40,000 nucleotides of DNA from contig CALEMP010000113.1 in assembly GCA_937910685.1 (NCBI GenBank), positions 1-40,000 on the forward strand, written 5' to 3'. Position 1 is the first letter of the stretch, and every line of letters starts with the position of its first letter. Origin of the DNA: an uncultured bacterium. GTDB taxonomy: Bacteria > Planctomycetota > UBA1135 > GCA-002686595. Shown here piece by piece: positions 14,630 to 23,233 of this stretch. The position numbers and the translations under genes were made by a program. The notes below the pieces were generated by a model, which had not been told where the DNA came from, did not search any database, and was given only the letters and a program-made list of their open reading frames with translations.

Positions 14630-17600
14630 ATGCCTATGACTCCCGATCCCTCGCCCGCCGAAGACACCCCGCAACCGGATTCCGGTAGGGCGGGGGCACG
14701 TCCGCGGGCCACCGGCCGTTTGCGCGAGTCGCCCATGGATTTACCTGGGATCGAGGGCTACACCATCGATGGGGTGTTGGGACACGGAGCTACGGGCACT
14801 GTGGTCAGCGGGGTTCAGATCGCGGTGGATCGTCCGGTGGCCATCAAGTTTTTGCACCCGGAATTGTGCAGCGACAAGCGCGCGATCATTCGCTTACAGC
14901 GCGAGGCCCGGGCTGCCGCGCGACTTGCCCACCCGGGGATTATTTCTGCCGTGGACATGGGGGTTTCGGAGGGCCGTTGGTGGTATGCCATGGAGCTAGT
15001 CGAGGGGATTTCCCTTGCCGAACGCATCGAAGAGCGTGGCACCTTGACCGAGCGCGAGGCGATCCGCCTTTTTGCACCCATCGTCGATGCGCTGGAACAT
15101 GCACACGGCATGGGTGTGATTCACCGGGATGTGAAACCCGCCAACATTCTGATCGACGGTCGCGGGCGCGCGCGACTTGTGGACTTGGGCTTGGCTTGGG
15201 CCGAAACCGATCCGCGCGTAACATCCGGGGGAACCCTCGGCACTCCCCATTACATCAGCCCTGAGCAGGCGCGTAATCCCTCGGATGTGGATGGGCGTTC
15301 GGACATCTGGTCCTTGGGCGCGACACTCTTCCATGCCTTGACCGGTCGGCCGCCTTTTGTGGGCGATAGCGTGGCCGAGGTTTTGTCCGGGGTTCTGTAT
15401 CAGCCCATGCCGGATCCACGGGGGTTGGTGCCCGGGCTTTCAAAAGGCATCTCCCTGGTCCTGCGTAAGTGCCTCTCGCGGGATCCCAATCTGCGTTATC
15501 GAGCGCCCCTGGAATTGCTCAAGGACCTAGAGCGACTGCGGGAGCGGCGTGCGCCCAAGGTTCGCCCCGAGGAACTAGAGCCCCTGACCCATGGCCCCGG
15601 CCGGACCTTGCGACTGGTGGGGGTTGGGGTCCTTGGCTTGGTGGCGGCGGGGGGCTGGGTTGCTTGGTGGCAGCCCTGGAGTACAGACCAACCGGAACGG
15701 GTCCGTTCCATGGACGTGAGCGAATGGCCTGCCCTGGACGAGGTTCGGCGCGGTTTGGAGGGGGGCACAGTCAGCCTGCGCCGCAGCGAAGAGAGCCTAG
15801 CCCTCTTGGTTTCTCCCGCCGTGGGTGGGGCGCCACCGGTTGAGTTGCGGGGGGATTTGGCCCGCCTGCGATTGAGTTGGGACAGCCAGTTGGACGGTGC
15901 CCTGAGCGCCCTGTTGACCGAAGTTGGCGTGTACCTAGATCGCTCCCTGTCCAACGGATCCCTGGCAGAAGCAGCGCTTTACTTGAATCAGGAACTTCCA
16001 CGTCGAGTGATGCGGGCAACCGGTTATTCCACCATTGAAGAGTGCCCCGATAGTTTTTCGGGCAAACAACACGCCCTGGCAAGGTGGCAAGGATTGGTTG
16101 CCTCAGTGAGCCGCGCCCGAGCAGCAGGAATTGCCAGCATCGAGCAAGACCTTGAGCGCCATCGGCGAACAGTTTTGGCCCCTAAGGTCGAGGGCTTGGT
16201 GGCGGTGGCTCGTTATCAGGATGCTCTCGATGTGCTGGAGAACCCCGTGCTGGATTGGTTGAGCACTTCTAGGGCGACTGCCATGCGGATGGTGGATGAA
16301 GACCTTCAAAGTGCTCTCGCCTCTGCCAGCTTGAGGTCAGCGCTTTATTCGGATCGGGATGGGGTGCGCAACAGTTGGCGCTTGGCGGATGGGGAACTGG
16401 TGGCCTTTTTGATTCAGCAAGCTCCTGTGTATCAAGGGCAGGCCGGGGGGGGCGCGGCTCTTGGGTTGGCCTGGGAAGCAGAGCTCGTCCGGCGCGGGGT
16501 CACGGCAGATCAGTTACCCTTGGATGCGGATTGGCGCTCGGCCAAGACCTATGTGGGCCTCCTGCAAGGGATTTTGGAACAGGAGGAGAGCCTGATGCTG
16601 GCCCAGACCCAGGACTTCTTCCGCAAGGCCGTAGAACGCTCGGCCCTGCTGGTACAGCAGCGGGACTTTGGTACTGCCCGGGATCTCTGGGCTAAAGTCC
16701 TGGAGGGCCCCGCATCCGCGGCCGATCTTGAGGTCGCGGACCTTCGCCGTGGTGAGATGGACCTGATGGTCCGCTCCATGGAATTGATTGCCAAAGTCGT
16801 TCGCGGCCGGCGGGAGATGACCCTAGAGGTGAAGGGGATCCCCCGCAGCGGAACGTGCCGTGGAAACGAGGCGCCCATGACGCGACCTTTCCGCCTGTTT
16901 GACCGGGTCACAGGGGTGGTGCACTCCTTTGCCCTCACGGGTTCGGTCCAGGCAGAGAACAAGGCCGCCAGCGGGGGCGCCGTGCTCATGAGCAGCGGCG
17001 ACATGGAGCGATTGCTGTTGGAGGGCTTGGCTTTGGCGGGGGGGCAGGATTTGATCGAGGCATCCCGGGCATCCCTGGCCTTGAGCCTCCTTCGTTTTCA
17101 TCTGGGGGATCCCAGCCTTGAACCGGTTTCCTCAGGCGCCCCGGCACCCGCCGGAGCCGATGGGGCTTTGTGGAAGGACCTGGAGAACAGGGTGGCGGCC
17201 CTACTCGACGCCCGTCAGCGCCAGGTCGGTGCACGCCGGGCCCAGCTAGAGCAGGACCTGACGCGCCTGCGCACTCGTTTTACAGCGGGCAGCGCCAGCG
17301 ACCTGGCCTTGCTTGCAGCTCGGGATGAGTTCCTCGCCCAGTATGGTGACTTGCTCAGCCCTGCCCAAGAAACTGAATTGCAAGAACTGTCCAGCAGTCT
17401 CACCCGGCCGCCGGCGTTCATGAGCCCTGAAGAGTTGTTCCCGGGGGCCGAGGTCTTGCGCGATCGGCGTGGCGCCTTGGAACGAGTGCGCTTTGATTTC
17501 GCCCAGGGGGAAGCCATGGGCTGGCAGGCGGGTCGCTGGTCCACCGATGGGGATGGACTGGTTTTGCGCACGGGCACACCAGGTGATCAGGCGTTCCTGC

Positions 17601-18061
17601 GGTCCAGCGATGCGGCCAGGGTCGATCTCTCGGCGGCACTGAATGTGGAAGAGCGTCTTATCGTTCGTTTTCACATGGAATCATTGGACGGCGGCGGACT
17701 TGGCAACGAGATTTGCTTCTCTCTGGCGGGCATGCATGTGTTTTTTGTGGACCGCAAGAGCAACCCGTTCATGGCCTATGCGGGCGGCGACTTGGAAGAA
17801 GCGTTGACCCGGATGCGCGCTGGTAAGCTGCGCTCACTGGCGAAGTTCGAGGGGTTCCCCGGGACGCAACCCATCACGGTAGAAATCTCTCTCCAGCCGC
17901 GCACCATGGTGTTGGAAGAAGTCAAGGTGGGGGGGCAGCGCCTTTCCCTCGGTGGTGTGCGCCGCATTCCGGGCCGAGAAGAGCGCGGCCTCCTGGCGAT
18001 TCGATCACGGGCACCCATGCGGGTGCTGTGGGTCGAGATCGAGGCACGAGAGCGAGACTAG
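14630..18061 (+). CDS. Ser/Thr protein kinase, one TM segment, ~800-residue C-terminal region
   Basis: 1143 residues from ATG 14630 (ATG 14636 is nearly equivalent). The PknB-type kinase domain spans about 44-305: glycine loop GHGATGTV (51-58), Lys73 in AIKF, HRDVKPAN (165-172), DLG (185-187, replacing DFG) and SPE (210-212). One membrane segment lies at about 328-347. The following ~600 residues are mostly helical and Arg/Glu/Leu-rich with no domain I recognise. Residues about 950-1143 look like a beta-sandwich, as in LamG or jelly-roll folds (GWQAGRWSTDGDGLVLR, LIVRFHMESLDGG, ITVEISLQPRTMVLEEV). The kinase faces the cytoplasm and the long part the periplasm, so it could sense an external ligand. 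A TAGAGT box just before the start may be a -10. Its TAG stop overlaps the convergent gene's stop. Confidence 0.93.
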   Translation: MPMTPDPSPAEDTPQPDSGRAGARPRATGRLRESPMDLPGIEGYTIDGVLGHGATGTVVSGVQIAVDRPVAIKFLHPELCSDKRAIIRLQREARAAARLAHPGIISAVDMGVSEGRWWYAMELVEGISLAERIEERGTLTEREAIRLFAPIVDALEHAHGMGVIHRDVKPANILIDGRGRARLVDLGLAWAETDPRVTSGGTLGTPHYISPEQARNPSDVDGRSDIWSLGATLFHALTGRPPFVGDSVAEVLSGVLYQPMPDPRGLVPGLSKGISLVLRKCLSRDPNLRYRAPLELLKDLERLRERRAPKVRPEELEPLTHGPGRTLRLVGVGVLGLVAAGGWVAWWQPWSTDQPERVRSMDVSEWPALDEVRRGLEGGTVSLRRSEESLALLVSPAVGGAPPVELRGDLARLRLSWDSQLDGALSALLTEVGVYLDRSLSNGSLAEAALYLNQELPRRVMRATGYSTIEECPDSFSGKQHALARWQGLVASVSRARAAGIASIEQDLERHRRTVLAPKVEGLVAVARYQDALDVLENPVLDWLSTSRATAMRMVDEDLQSALASASLRSALYSDRDGVRNSWRLADGELVAFLIQQAPVYQGQAGGGAALGLAWEAELVRRGVTADQLPLDADWRSAKTYVGLLQGILEQEESLMLAQTQDFFRKAVERSALLVQQRDFGTARDLWAKVLEGPASAADLEVADLRRGEMDLMVRSMELIAKVVRGRREMTLEVKGIPRSGTCRGNEAPMTRPFRLFDRVTGVVHSFALTGSVQAENKAASGGAVLMSSGDMERLLLEGLALAGGQDLIEASRASLALSLLRFHLGDPSLEPVSSGAPAPAGADGALWKDLENRVAALLDARQRQVGARRAQLEQDLTRLRTRFTAGSASDLALLAARDEFLAQYGDLLSPAQETELQELSSSLTRPPAFMSPEELFPGAEVLRDRRGALERVRFDFAQGEAMGWQAGRWSTDGDGLVLRTGTPGDQAFLRSSDAARVDLSAALNVEERLIVRFHMESLDGGGLGNEICFSLAGMHVFFVDRKSNPFMAYAGGDLEEALTRMRAGKLRSLAKFEGFPGTQPITVEISLQPRTMVLEEVKVGGQRLSLGGVRRIPGREERGLLAIRSRAPMRVLWVEIEARERD

Positions 18062-18687
18062 GCCCCGCTGTATTTTTTGGCCGTGGCCATCAGTGTCTCG
18101 GCTTCGGCCTCGGGGAGACCGGAAACTCCCAGTTCCGCTGCGGCCAGAATGGCCTCTGGCTTTGCCCCCAGGCGTTGGGCACCCCGGGTATGGGACGCTA
18201 ATTGGCGTCGTTGATTCCCTGCGGCCAAGGCACCCACAGCCAAGAGCTCTCGGGTGGCCCCATCTAAGCCCGGACGGGAGAGGATCCGACCATAGGCGTG
18301 GCTCAGAGTCACATTGAGGATTTCCGGGTGGGCCTTTTCAAGGGCCTCGACTACTGCTGGGCCGGTGTCTTCGTAGATCGAATCAAAGAGGGCTTGCCCA
18401 CGTTTCGGCTGACCCAATGGGGAGGCTTGCGCTTGGTCCTCGATCTCGTCGGCTGCAACTGAGCCCAGGCCGCCCTCCGCCAAAAGCACCGCGCAGGCTT
18501 CCACCATGCGCGGGATACCCGCGAAGAGGTGGCTTTGCAAAAGTGCCTCGCGCCAGGCCCGGTTTGGTTCGCCTTCGGGAGCTTCCCGCCGCAGCATGCG
18601 CAGGCCATGCCAGTCGCCGCGGCAAATGTGAATCGTCAAGCGCACCAGACGCTCGGTCTCGGGAGACAATCGAGGCCCGTGACTCAT
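18058..18687 (-). CDS. Carboxymuconolactone decarboxylase (PcaC-like) family protein
   Basis: 209 residues from ATG 18687. The C-terminal half contains the family core ELLAVGALAAGNQRRQLASH followed by TRGAQRLGAKPEAILAAAE. This matches the PcaC branch, which keeps a histidine (SHTRGA) and lacks the CxxC of the AhpD peroxidase-partner branch. Substrate not known; many family members are unrelated to aromatic degradation, and no other protocatechuate genes are nearby. The start ATG overlaps the stop of the upstream psd gene in an ATGA, indicating translational coupling; a longer start at 18696 is possible. Its stop codon shares the palindrome CTAG with the stop of the convergent kinase gene. Confidence 0.8.
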   Translation of the reverse strand: MSHGPRLSPETERLVRLTIHICRGDWHGLRMLRREAPEGEPNRAWREALLQSHLFAGIPRMVEACAVLLAEGGLGSVAADEIEDQAQASPLGQPKRGQALFDSIYEDTGPAVVEALEKAHPEILNVTLSHAYGRILSRPGLDGATRELLAVGALAAGNQRRQLASHTRGAQRLGAKPEAILAAAELGVSGLPEAEAETLMATAKKYSGA

Positions 18688-19478
18688 TGGGTCCACCGGG
18701 CGATTTTCCGCCCGACGCGCACCACCGAGTCGGGTGCGAGGGACGAGTCGGGTTCAAGGGTGTTGGGCGGCGCGATGACGATCACCGTAGATCCCAACTC
18801 GAAGCGCCCGAGTTCGGCTCCACGCTCGCGCGCAAGGGCCGGATGTACCATTCCCGACCAGTCCGGGGCAACGTCCTTGACGATTAAACGGGCCACATTC
18901 AAAGCGGCCACGAGCACCAGTAGGAGTGGCCCGCGATCCGTGTCCAGGCGCAGAACGCAACGCTCATTCACCGGCAGCACCATCTTGCGTGTCAAAACAC
19001 TAGGGGCCACCGAGTGCATTTTTCCGCGGACCCAACGGGCCTCGCTGATCTCGCCGGCAGCCGGTGTATGGATGCGGTGGTAGTCACTGGGGGAAAGGTA
19101 AAGGGTCATGCAGACGCCACCTTCCAGGTTGAACTCTTCGCCCACCCCGGCCAACAGTTCGCGTACCGGATACTCAAAACCCTTGGCCTGCACAATCATT
19201 CCATTCCGAATGACCTCGATGCGTTGCACCCGGCCATCAACTGGGCTGACAAGGGCGTCCGGTTCGTCGTCGATGGGGCGGCAACCTTCGCGCAGGGGGC
19301 GCGCGAAAAACTCGCCCAGGGACCCATACTGGTCGAGGGCGAGGCCAGCTTCTTCCATGTGGGCGCCGGTGAATCGCCCAAAGGCCCGGTACAGGGGTGG
19401 GCGAAGAAGGCGGGGCACGGGTAGGTCTGCCAGGAATCCCACGCTGCGGGACAGGGCTCGTCGGAGGGGATCGATCAC
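18684..19478 (-). CDS. psd: Phosphatidylserine decarboxylase proenzyme
   Basis: Decarboxylates phosphatidylserine to phosphatidylethanolamine at the inner membrane. Started at GTG 19478 it has 264 residues, a normal size; longer readings run into Pro/Gly/Arg-rich sequence opposite the ACT gene. Visible hallmarks are SPVDGRV (Asp81), SDYHRIHTP (His134 and His137) and FELGSTVIVI, where LGST (228-231) is the self-cleavage site that makes the pyruvoyl group. The enzyme splits there into a large beta chain and a small alpha chain. No Shine-Dalgarno precedes the GTG. It is followed by the coupled PcaC-like gene and is divergent from the ACT-domain gene. No phosphatidylserine synthase gene is in the window. 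Confidence 0.92.
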   Translation of the reverse strand: MIDPLRRALSRSVGFLADLPVPRLLRPPLYRAFGRFTGAHMEEAGLALDQYGSLGEFFARPLREGCRPIDDEPDALVSPVDGRVQRIEVIRNGMIVQAKGFEYPVRELLAGVGEEFNLEGGVCMTLYLSPSDYHRIHTPAAGEISEARWVRGKMHSVAPSVLTRKMVLPVNERCVLRLDTDRGPLLLVLVAALNVARLIVKDVAPDWSGMVHPALARERGAELGRFELGSTVIVIAPPNTLEPDSSLAPDSVVRVGRKIARWTQ

Positions 19479-19537
19479 GGGAGGGAGGGTACTGATCGGG
19501 GTGCTCCCCGGGATGGGGACTTGGTCATAATGTGCCC

Positions 19538-20002
19538 ATGGAATCCCCAGCCAAGACCCTGCCCGAGGCCCTCGCCAAGATGACCTGCCGCCCTGAGCCT
19601 CGCCCCATGGGCATCGTCGGTTGGCCCGAGGGGGGGCCAGATCAGGTCCCTTTCGCGGATCTAGGGGCCCAGGAGGGTCCTTTTCAGGTGATCCGGGAGG
19701 GGGGCGAGTGGACTGTTTTGGTGGATTGGCCCACGGCCCAGGCCCTCTCCGGGGCCCATCCAGGGGCCAATCTCGCGGGGCCCCTGACCTGGATCCGCTT
19801 CGAAATGCCAATGGACTGGGAGCTGGTGGGCTTTTTGGCCCGGGTTGCGGAGGCTCTCGCCCAGGTGGGGATCCCCATCGGGGCGGTGTGCGGTTTCTCC
19901 CGGGATCACGTTTTTGTACCCACGGATCGAGCTTCAGAGGCCTTTGCCGCCCTGGCCGGACTAGGAATTCAGATCCCCAGAGGTGACCAAGGATCGGCCT
20001 AG
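19538..20002 (+). CDS. ACT-domain protein (CASTOR/ACT_7-like)
   Basis: 154 residues from ATG 19538 (GTG 19532 is possible). The C-terminal ~75 residues, with WIRFEMPMDWELVGFLARV, then EALAQVGIPIGAVCGFS and DHVFVPTDRASEAFAAL, match the small ACT-like proteins whose fold binds amino acids; the DHxxVP strand is typical. The N-terminal half (VGWPEGG, EWTVLVDW) is the matching first half of the same family. Role unknown, possibly an amino-acid sensor. A CATAAT box lies only 6 bp before the ATG, so the transcript may be nearly leaderless. Confidence 0.75.
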   Translation: MESPAKTLPEALAKMTCRPEPRPMGIVGWPEGGPDQVPFADLGAQEGPFQVIREGGEWTVLVDWPTAQALSGAHPGANLAGPLTWIRFEMPMDWELVGFLARVAEALAQVGIPIGAVCGFSRDHVFVPTDRASEAFAALAGLGIQIPRGDQGSA

Positions 20003-20061
20003 GTACTAGCGCGTTTGGGGCTCGCTGGCTATGCTACTGCGCCCGAAATCGCCCCTAGGCA

Positions 20062-21432
20062 ATGCCTGGCCCGGAATCCTCCCTCACTCCCCCCTTCCTC
20101 GTGTCCTCCCTAACCGTTCTGGTACTGGCCGCTGGCCAAGGCAAGCGCATGAAGAGCGCCGTGCCCAAGGTGCTGCATGGATTGCTCGGTCGACCCCTTT
20201 TGGGTTGGGTCCTAGAGAGCGCCCTTGAGCTCAAGCCCGGGCGCATCGTGCTGGTCACCGGTCCTGACGGCGATCCCATTGAGAAGGCCGCTCGGGAATT
20301 GGTCGGAGATCGTTGCGAGTTGTTACGCGCGGTGCAGAACCCTCCCCGGGGAACCGGCGATGCGGTGCGCGCGGGAATGGACGCGGTGCCCACCGAGGAC
20401 GGAGTGGTCTTGGTGCTTTACGGGGACATGCCCCTGGTGCGGGCCAGCAGCTTGGATGGGTTGCTTCAGGCACAGAGCGCAGCGGGCGTGGGCTCCATGG
20501 GGCTGATGACCGCGGAACTTGCGGACCCGACCGGCTACGGCCGTATTCAACGGGGAGACGAAGGCCAAGTGCTCGGCATCGTGGAAGAGCGCGATTGCAA
20601 CGATGAACAACGTCTGGGATATGAAACCAATCCGGGGCTCTACGCTTTTGATGCTCCAGCCCTGCGCAAGATCTTGCCGCAACTCTCCAGCGACAATTCC
20701 CAGGGCGAGTACTACCTGACCGACGCTGTCGAGTTCTTCGTCAAGGCTGGCGGTCGGGTGGTGGACCTGTTGCTTGAAGACGCTGAAGAAGCGGCGGGTG
20801 TGAATTCCCTCGAACAACTGGGAGAAGTGCGCTGGGCCCTCCAGGCACGCATCCTGGGACAGCACTTGGCCAACGGCGTGCGCATCGAAGATCCCAGCAC
20901 CACGATGATCGACTGCGAGGTCGAGATTGGACAAGACACAGTGATTCAGCCCTTTTCCGTTCTGCGTAAGGGCGTCAAGATCGGGGCCGGTTGCGAGGTC
21001 GGGCCCTTTGCGCACATGCGCACGGGGGCAGTTCTCGAAGACGGCGCCGTGCTCGGCAACTTCTGCGAGATCAAGAACTCGACCATCGGACCTGGTTCGA
21101 AGGTGAAGCACCTCTCCTATCTGGGAGACGTCACTCTCGGCAGCAAAGTGAACGTGGGCGCAGGCACGATTTTCGCCAACTACGACGGCAAGCTGAAGCA
21201 TCCATCCACTGTGGGGGATGGGGCTTTTGTGGGCAGCGGCACTTTGATCGTAGCTCCGAACGCGGTGCCCGAGGGCGCAACCACTGCCGCTGGAGCCGTG
21301 CTCACCAAGAGCGCGAAGATGGGCCCCGGTGAAGTCTGGGCAGGGGTTCCTGCCCGGCGACTCGGCGGCTCAGCCAAGACCACGGAGGATCCCTCCTCCG
21401 GTTCCCAAGCACCCCAAACAGAGGAAGGCTAG
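20062..21432 (+). CDS. glmU: Bifunctional UDP-GlcNAc pyrophosphorylase / GlcN-1-P acetyltransferase GlmU
   Basis: 456 residues, the same length as E. coli GlmU. The N-terminal uridylyltransferase has LAAGQGKRMKS (22-32), GTGDAV and YGDMPL. The C-terminal left-handed beta-helix acetyltransferase shows hexapeptide repeats with KHLSYLGD and NVGAGTIFANYDGK. It makes UDP-GlcNAc for peptidoglycan and lipid A, so it feeds LpxA encoded at 31938. The first 14 residues are unusual for the family, and GTG 20101 is an alternative start (443 residues). TATGCT at 20030-20035 could be the -10. Two bases separate its stop from prs, a pairing common in bacteria. Confidence 0.96.
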   Translation: MPGPESSLTPPFLVSSLTVLVLAAGQGKRMKSAVPKVLHGLLGRPLLGWVLESALELKPGRIVLVTGPDGDPIEKAARELVGDRCELLRAVQNPPRGTGDAVRAGMDAVPTEDGVVLVLYGDMPLVRASSLDGLLQAQSAAGVGSMGLMTAELADPTGYGRIQRGDEGQVLGIVEERDCNDEQRLGYETNPGLYAFDAPALRKILPQLSSDNSQGEYYLTDAVEFFVKAGGRVVDLLLEDAEEAAGVNSLEQLGEVRWALQARILGQHLANGVRIEDPSTTMIDCEVEIGQDTVIQPFSVLRKGVKIGAGCEVGPFAHMRTGAVLEDGAVLGNFCEIKNSTIGPGSKVKHLSYLGDVTLGSKVNVGAGTIFANYDGKLKHPSTVGDGAFVGSGTLIVAPNAVPEGATTAAGAVLTKSAKMGPGEVWAGVPARRLGGSAKTTEDPSSGSQAPQTEEG

Positions 21433-21434
21433 TT

Positions 21435-22373
21435 TTGAGTTTCTACGGCGACATCACACTCATTTCCGGCACAGCTCACCCCGAGCTTTCTGCTTCCATT
21501 GCAGCCGAACTCAATCTGCCCTTGGCGGACGCTCATGTGGGACGCTTTCCTGATAAGGAAATCGACATCAAGGTTTCGGAAGACATCCGTGGCCGCGACG
21601 TGTATGTGTTGCAGCCCACCTGTCCTCCGGTGAACGACAACTGGGCCGAGCTGCTGTTGCTTCTCGACACCCTGCGCCGTGCCAGCGCTGGCCGCATCAC
21701 TGCTGTCATGCCCTACTACGGCTATGCTCGCAAGGATCGTAAGGACGAGGGCCGGGTTCCCATCAGCGCCAAAGTTGTGGCCAACACCCTGGTAGGGGCG
21801 GGTGCTCAGCGCATCGTGACCCTCGACATGCACGCGGCCCAGATTCAGGGATTCTTCGACATCCCCGTGGACCACCTCTACGCCCGTCCGGTCTTGCTCG
21901 AGGCAGTGGGCCAGCTTGGGGTAGAAAACCCCGTGGTCGTGACTCCTGATGTGGGGGGCACCAAGATGGCGCGGGCCTGGGCCAAGCGCCTTTCCGCTGA
22001 TCTCGCCATCGTGGACAAGCGTCGTATTTCGGGCTCTGAAACCGTGATCGAGAACGTCATCGGTGACGTGCAGGGACGTAACTGCGTGATCGTCGACGAC
22101 ATGATTTCTACGGGAGGGTCAATTACCCAAGCCGCCGAAACTCTCAAGCGCAACGGGGCCGCCCGGATCGTGATTGCTGTTTCCCACGCGGTGCTTTGCG
22201 GCCCCGCGGTGGAGCGCATTGAGAACGCTCCAGTGGATACGGTGTTGGTCACGGACACGATTCCTCTCAAGATAAAGCCCTCCAACATGAAAGTTGTGAG
22301 CACAGCCCCCCTGATCGCCCGGGCCATTAAGAACATCCACGAGAATAATTCGATCAGCCGCCTGTTCCAGTAA
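21435..22373 (+). CDS. prs: Ribose-phosphate pyrophosphokinase
   Basis: 312 residues. Makes PRPP from ribose-5-phosphate and ATP for nucleotide, His and Trp synthesis. The pyrophosphate-binding region DMHAAQIQGFF (131-141), flexible loop YYGYARKDRK (94-103) and PRPP loop VIVDDMISTGGS (218-229) are intact. The start codon is TTG at 21435, supported by AGGAAGG (21422-21428) and by the conserved first residues; no ATG fits. It begins 2 bp after glmU, so the pair is very probably co-transcribed and translationally linked. Confidence 0.97.
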   Translation: MSFYGDITLISGTAHPELSASIAAELNLPLADAHVGRFPDKEIDIKVSEDIRGRDVYVLQPTCPPVNDNWAELLLLLDTLRRASAGRITAVMPYYGYARKDRKDEGRVPISAKVVANTLVGAGAQRIVTLDMHAAQIQGFFDIPVDHLYARPVLLEAVGQLGVENPVVVTPDVGGTKMARAWAKRLSADLAIVDKRRISGSETVIENVIGDVQGRNCVIVDDMISTGGSITQAAETLKRNGAARIVIAVSHAVLCGPAVERIENAPVDTVLVTDTIPLKIKPSNMKVVSTAPLIARAIKNIHENNSISRLFQ

Positions 22374-22401
22374 GCTCAAGAACGAGCAACTCACCCAATC
22401 A

Positions 22402-22422
22402 CCAGCCGAAGCGTTCGGCTGG
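22402..22422 (+). terminator. Hairpin after prs / in rplY leader
   Basis: CCAGCCGAA-GCG-TTCGGCTGG, a perfect 9-bp stem with a 3-nt loop, 29 nt after the prs stop. It is followed by CTTCAATG rather than a T-run, so it may be a partial terminator or an mRNA-processing structure. Confidence 0.45.
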
Positions 22423-22439
22423 CTTCAATGAACCCTGTG

Positions 22440-22452
22440 CGCCCTTCGGGCG
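22440..22452 (+). promoter_or_regulatory. Second small hairpin in rplY leader
   Basis: CGCCC-TTC-GGGCG, 23 nt before the rplY start and 17 nt after the first hairpin. It could regulate L25 translation; no known leader motif recognised. Confidence 0.3.
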
Positions 22453-22475
22453 ACGAACCATCCAGGAAAACGACA

Positions 22476-23111
22476 ATGTCCACTACCCATCACGAAGCCA
22501 AGCTCGAAGTCGAGCTACGCGAGAAACTCGGCTCCCGCACCGCTCGCGGCCTGCGCGCTGCCGGTCGCTTGCCCGTCACCCTTCAGTTCTTCGGCCACTC
22601 CGAGGAGCCCCTGCGTCACTTCAGCGTTGACGCCGCAGCCTTCAAGGCTGCCCACCGCCACGAGGCGCACCTGTTCGATTTTGATTTCCCTGAGGGCACG
22701 CGCTCGGCGGTGATCCGCGAGATCCAGTACGACTTGATGGGCTCAAACATTCAACACGTTGAGTTCAAAGGCGTTGTGCGCGGCGAGCGTTCCGACGTGC
22801 GCGTGCCCCTCTCCCTGATCGGGGATGCTGTGGGTACCGTCAACCAGGTCCACAGCATGATGATGGTCAACTGTCTGCCGAAGAACATCCCGGACATGAT
22901 CGAGATCAACCTCGGGGACCTGCCCCTTGGCACTCAGTTCCATGCCACGGACTTGACCTTGCCCGAGGGCATCACCCTCAGCGAGGACGAGGCCAAGAAG
23001 AACGACGTTATTCTGTCGATCGTTGAAGAGAAAGCGATGGTTGAAGCACCCGTCGAGGAAGACGACGAGACCCTAGACCTTGGAGAGGGCGTTCCTGACC
23101 CCAACGCCTGA
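22476..23111 (+). CDS. rplY: 50S ribosomal protein bL25 (CTC family, two-domain)
   Basis: 211 residues from ATG 22476, preceded by AGGA. The N-terminal L25 domain (about 5-95, binds 5S rRNA; note EKLGSRTARGLRAAGRLPV) is followed by the TL5/CTC-type beta domain (about 100-190, RVPLSLIGDAVGTVNQ, PKNIPDMIEINLGDLPLG). It ends in an acidic tail (VEEDDETLDLGEGVPDPNA). Position after prs and before pth is a common bacterial order. An upstream GTG or ATG at 22428 is unlikely because the extra residues overlap the hairpins. Confidence 0.95.
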   Translation: MSTTHHEAKLEVELREKLGSRTARGLRAAGRLPVTLQFFGHSEEPLRHFSVDAAAFKAAHRHEAHLFDFDFPEGTRSAVIREIQYDLMGSNIQHVEFKGVVRGERSDVRVPLSLIGDAVGTVNQVHSMMMVNCLPKNIPDMIEINLGDLPLGTQFHATDLTLPEGITLSEDEAKKNDVILSIVEEKAMVEAPVEEDDETLDLGEGVPDPNA

Positions 23112-23163
23112 TCCGGAGGGGCAGGCTCCCCTGGTGCCCCGCGAGGGGTTTCCAGACCCGGGC

Positions 23164-23191
23164 TTGCCCTCTTGAGATCTGTCGCTAGACT
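23164..23191 (+). promoter_or_regulatory. Candidate promoter of the pth-rpsF-rpsR-rplI group
   Basis: TTGCCC (23164-23169) and TAGACT (23186-23191) with a 16-bp spacer, 43 bp before the pth start. A moderate match to sigma70 consensus in the only gap available between rplY and pth. Confidence 0.45.
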
Positions 23192-23233
23192 ATTCCGCCC
23201 TTCGGCCTGCCGGAGGCATCCGGAGTTCCCCTT

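Noticed and set aside
20323..21201. 292-codon minus-strand frame
   Set aside because: Antisense of glmU, no domain, no ribosome site.
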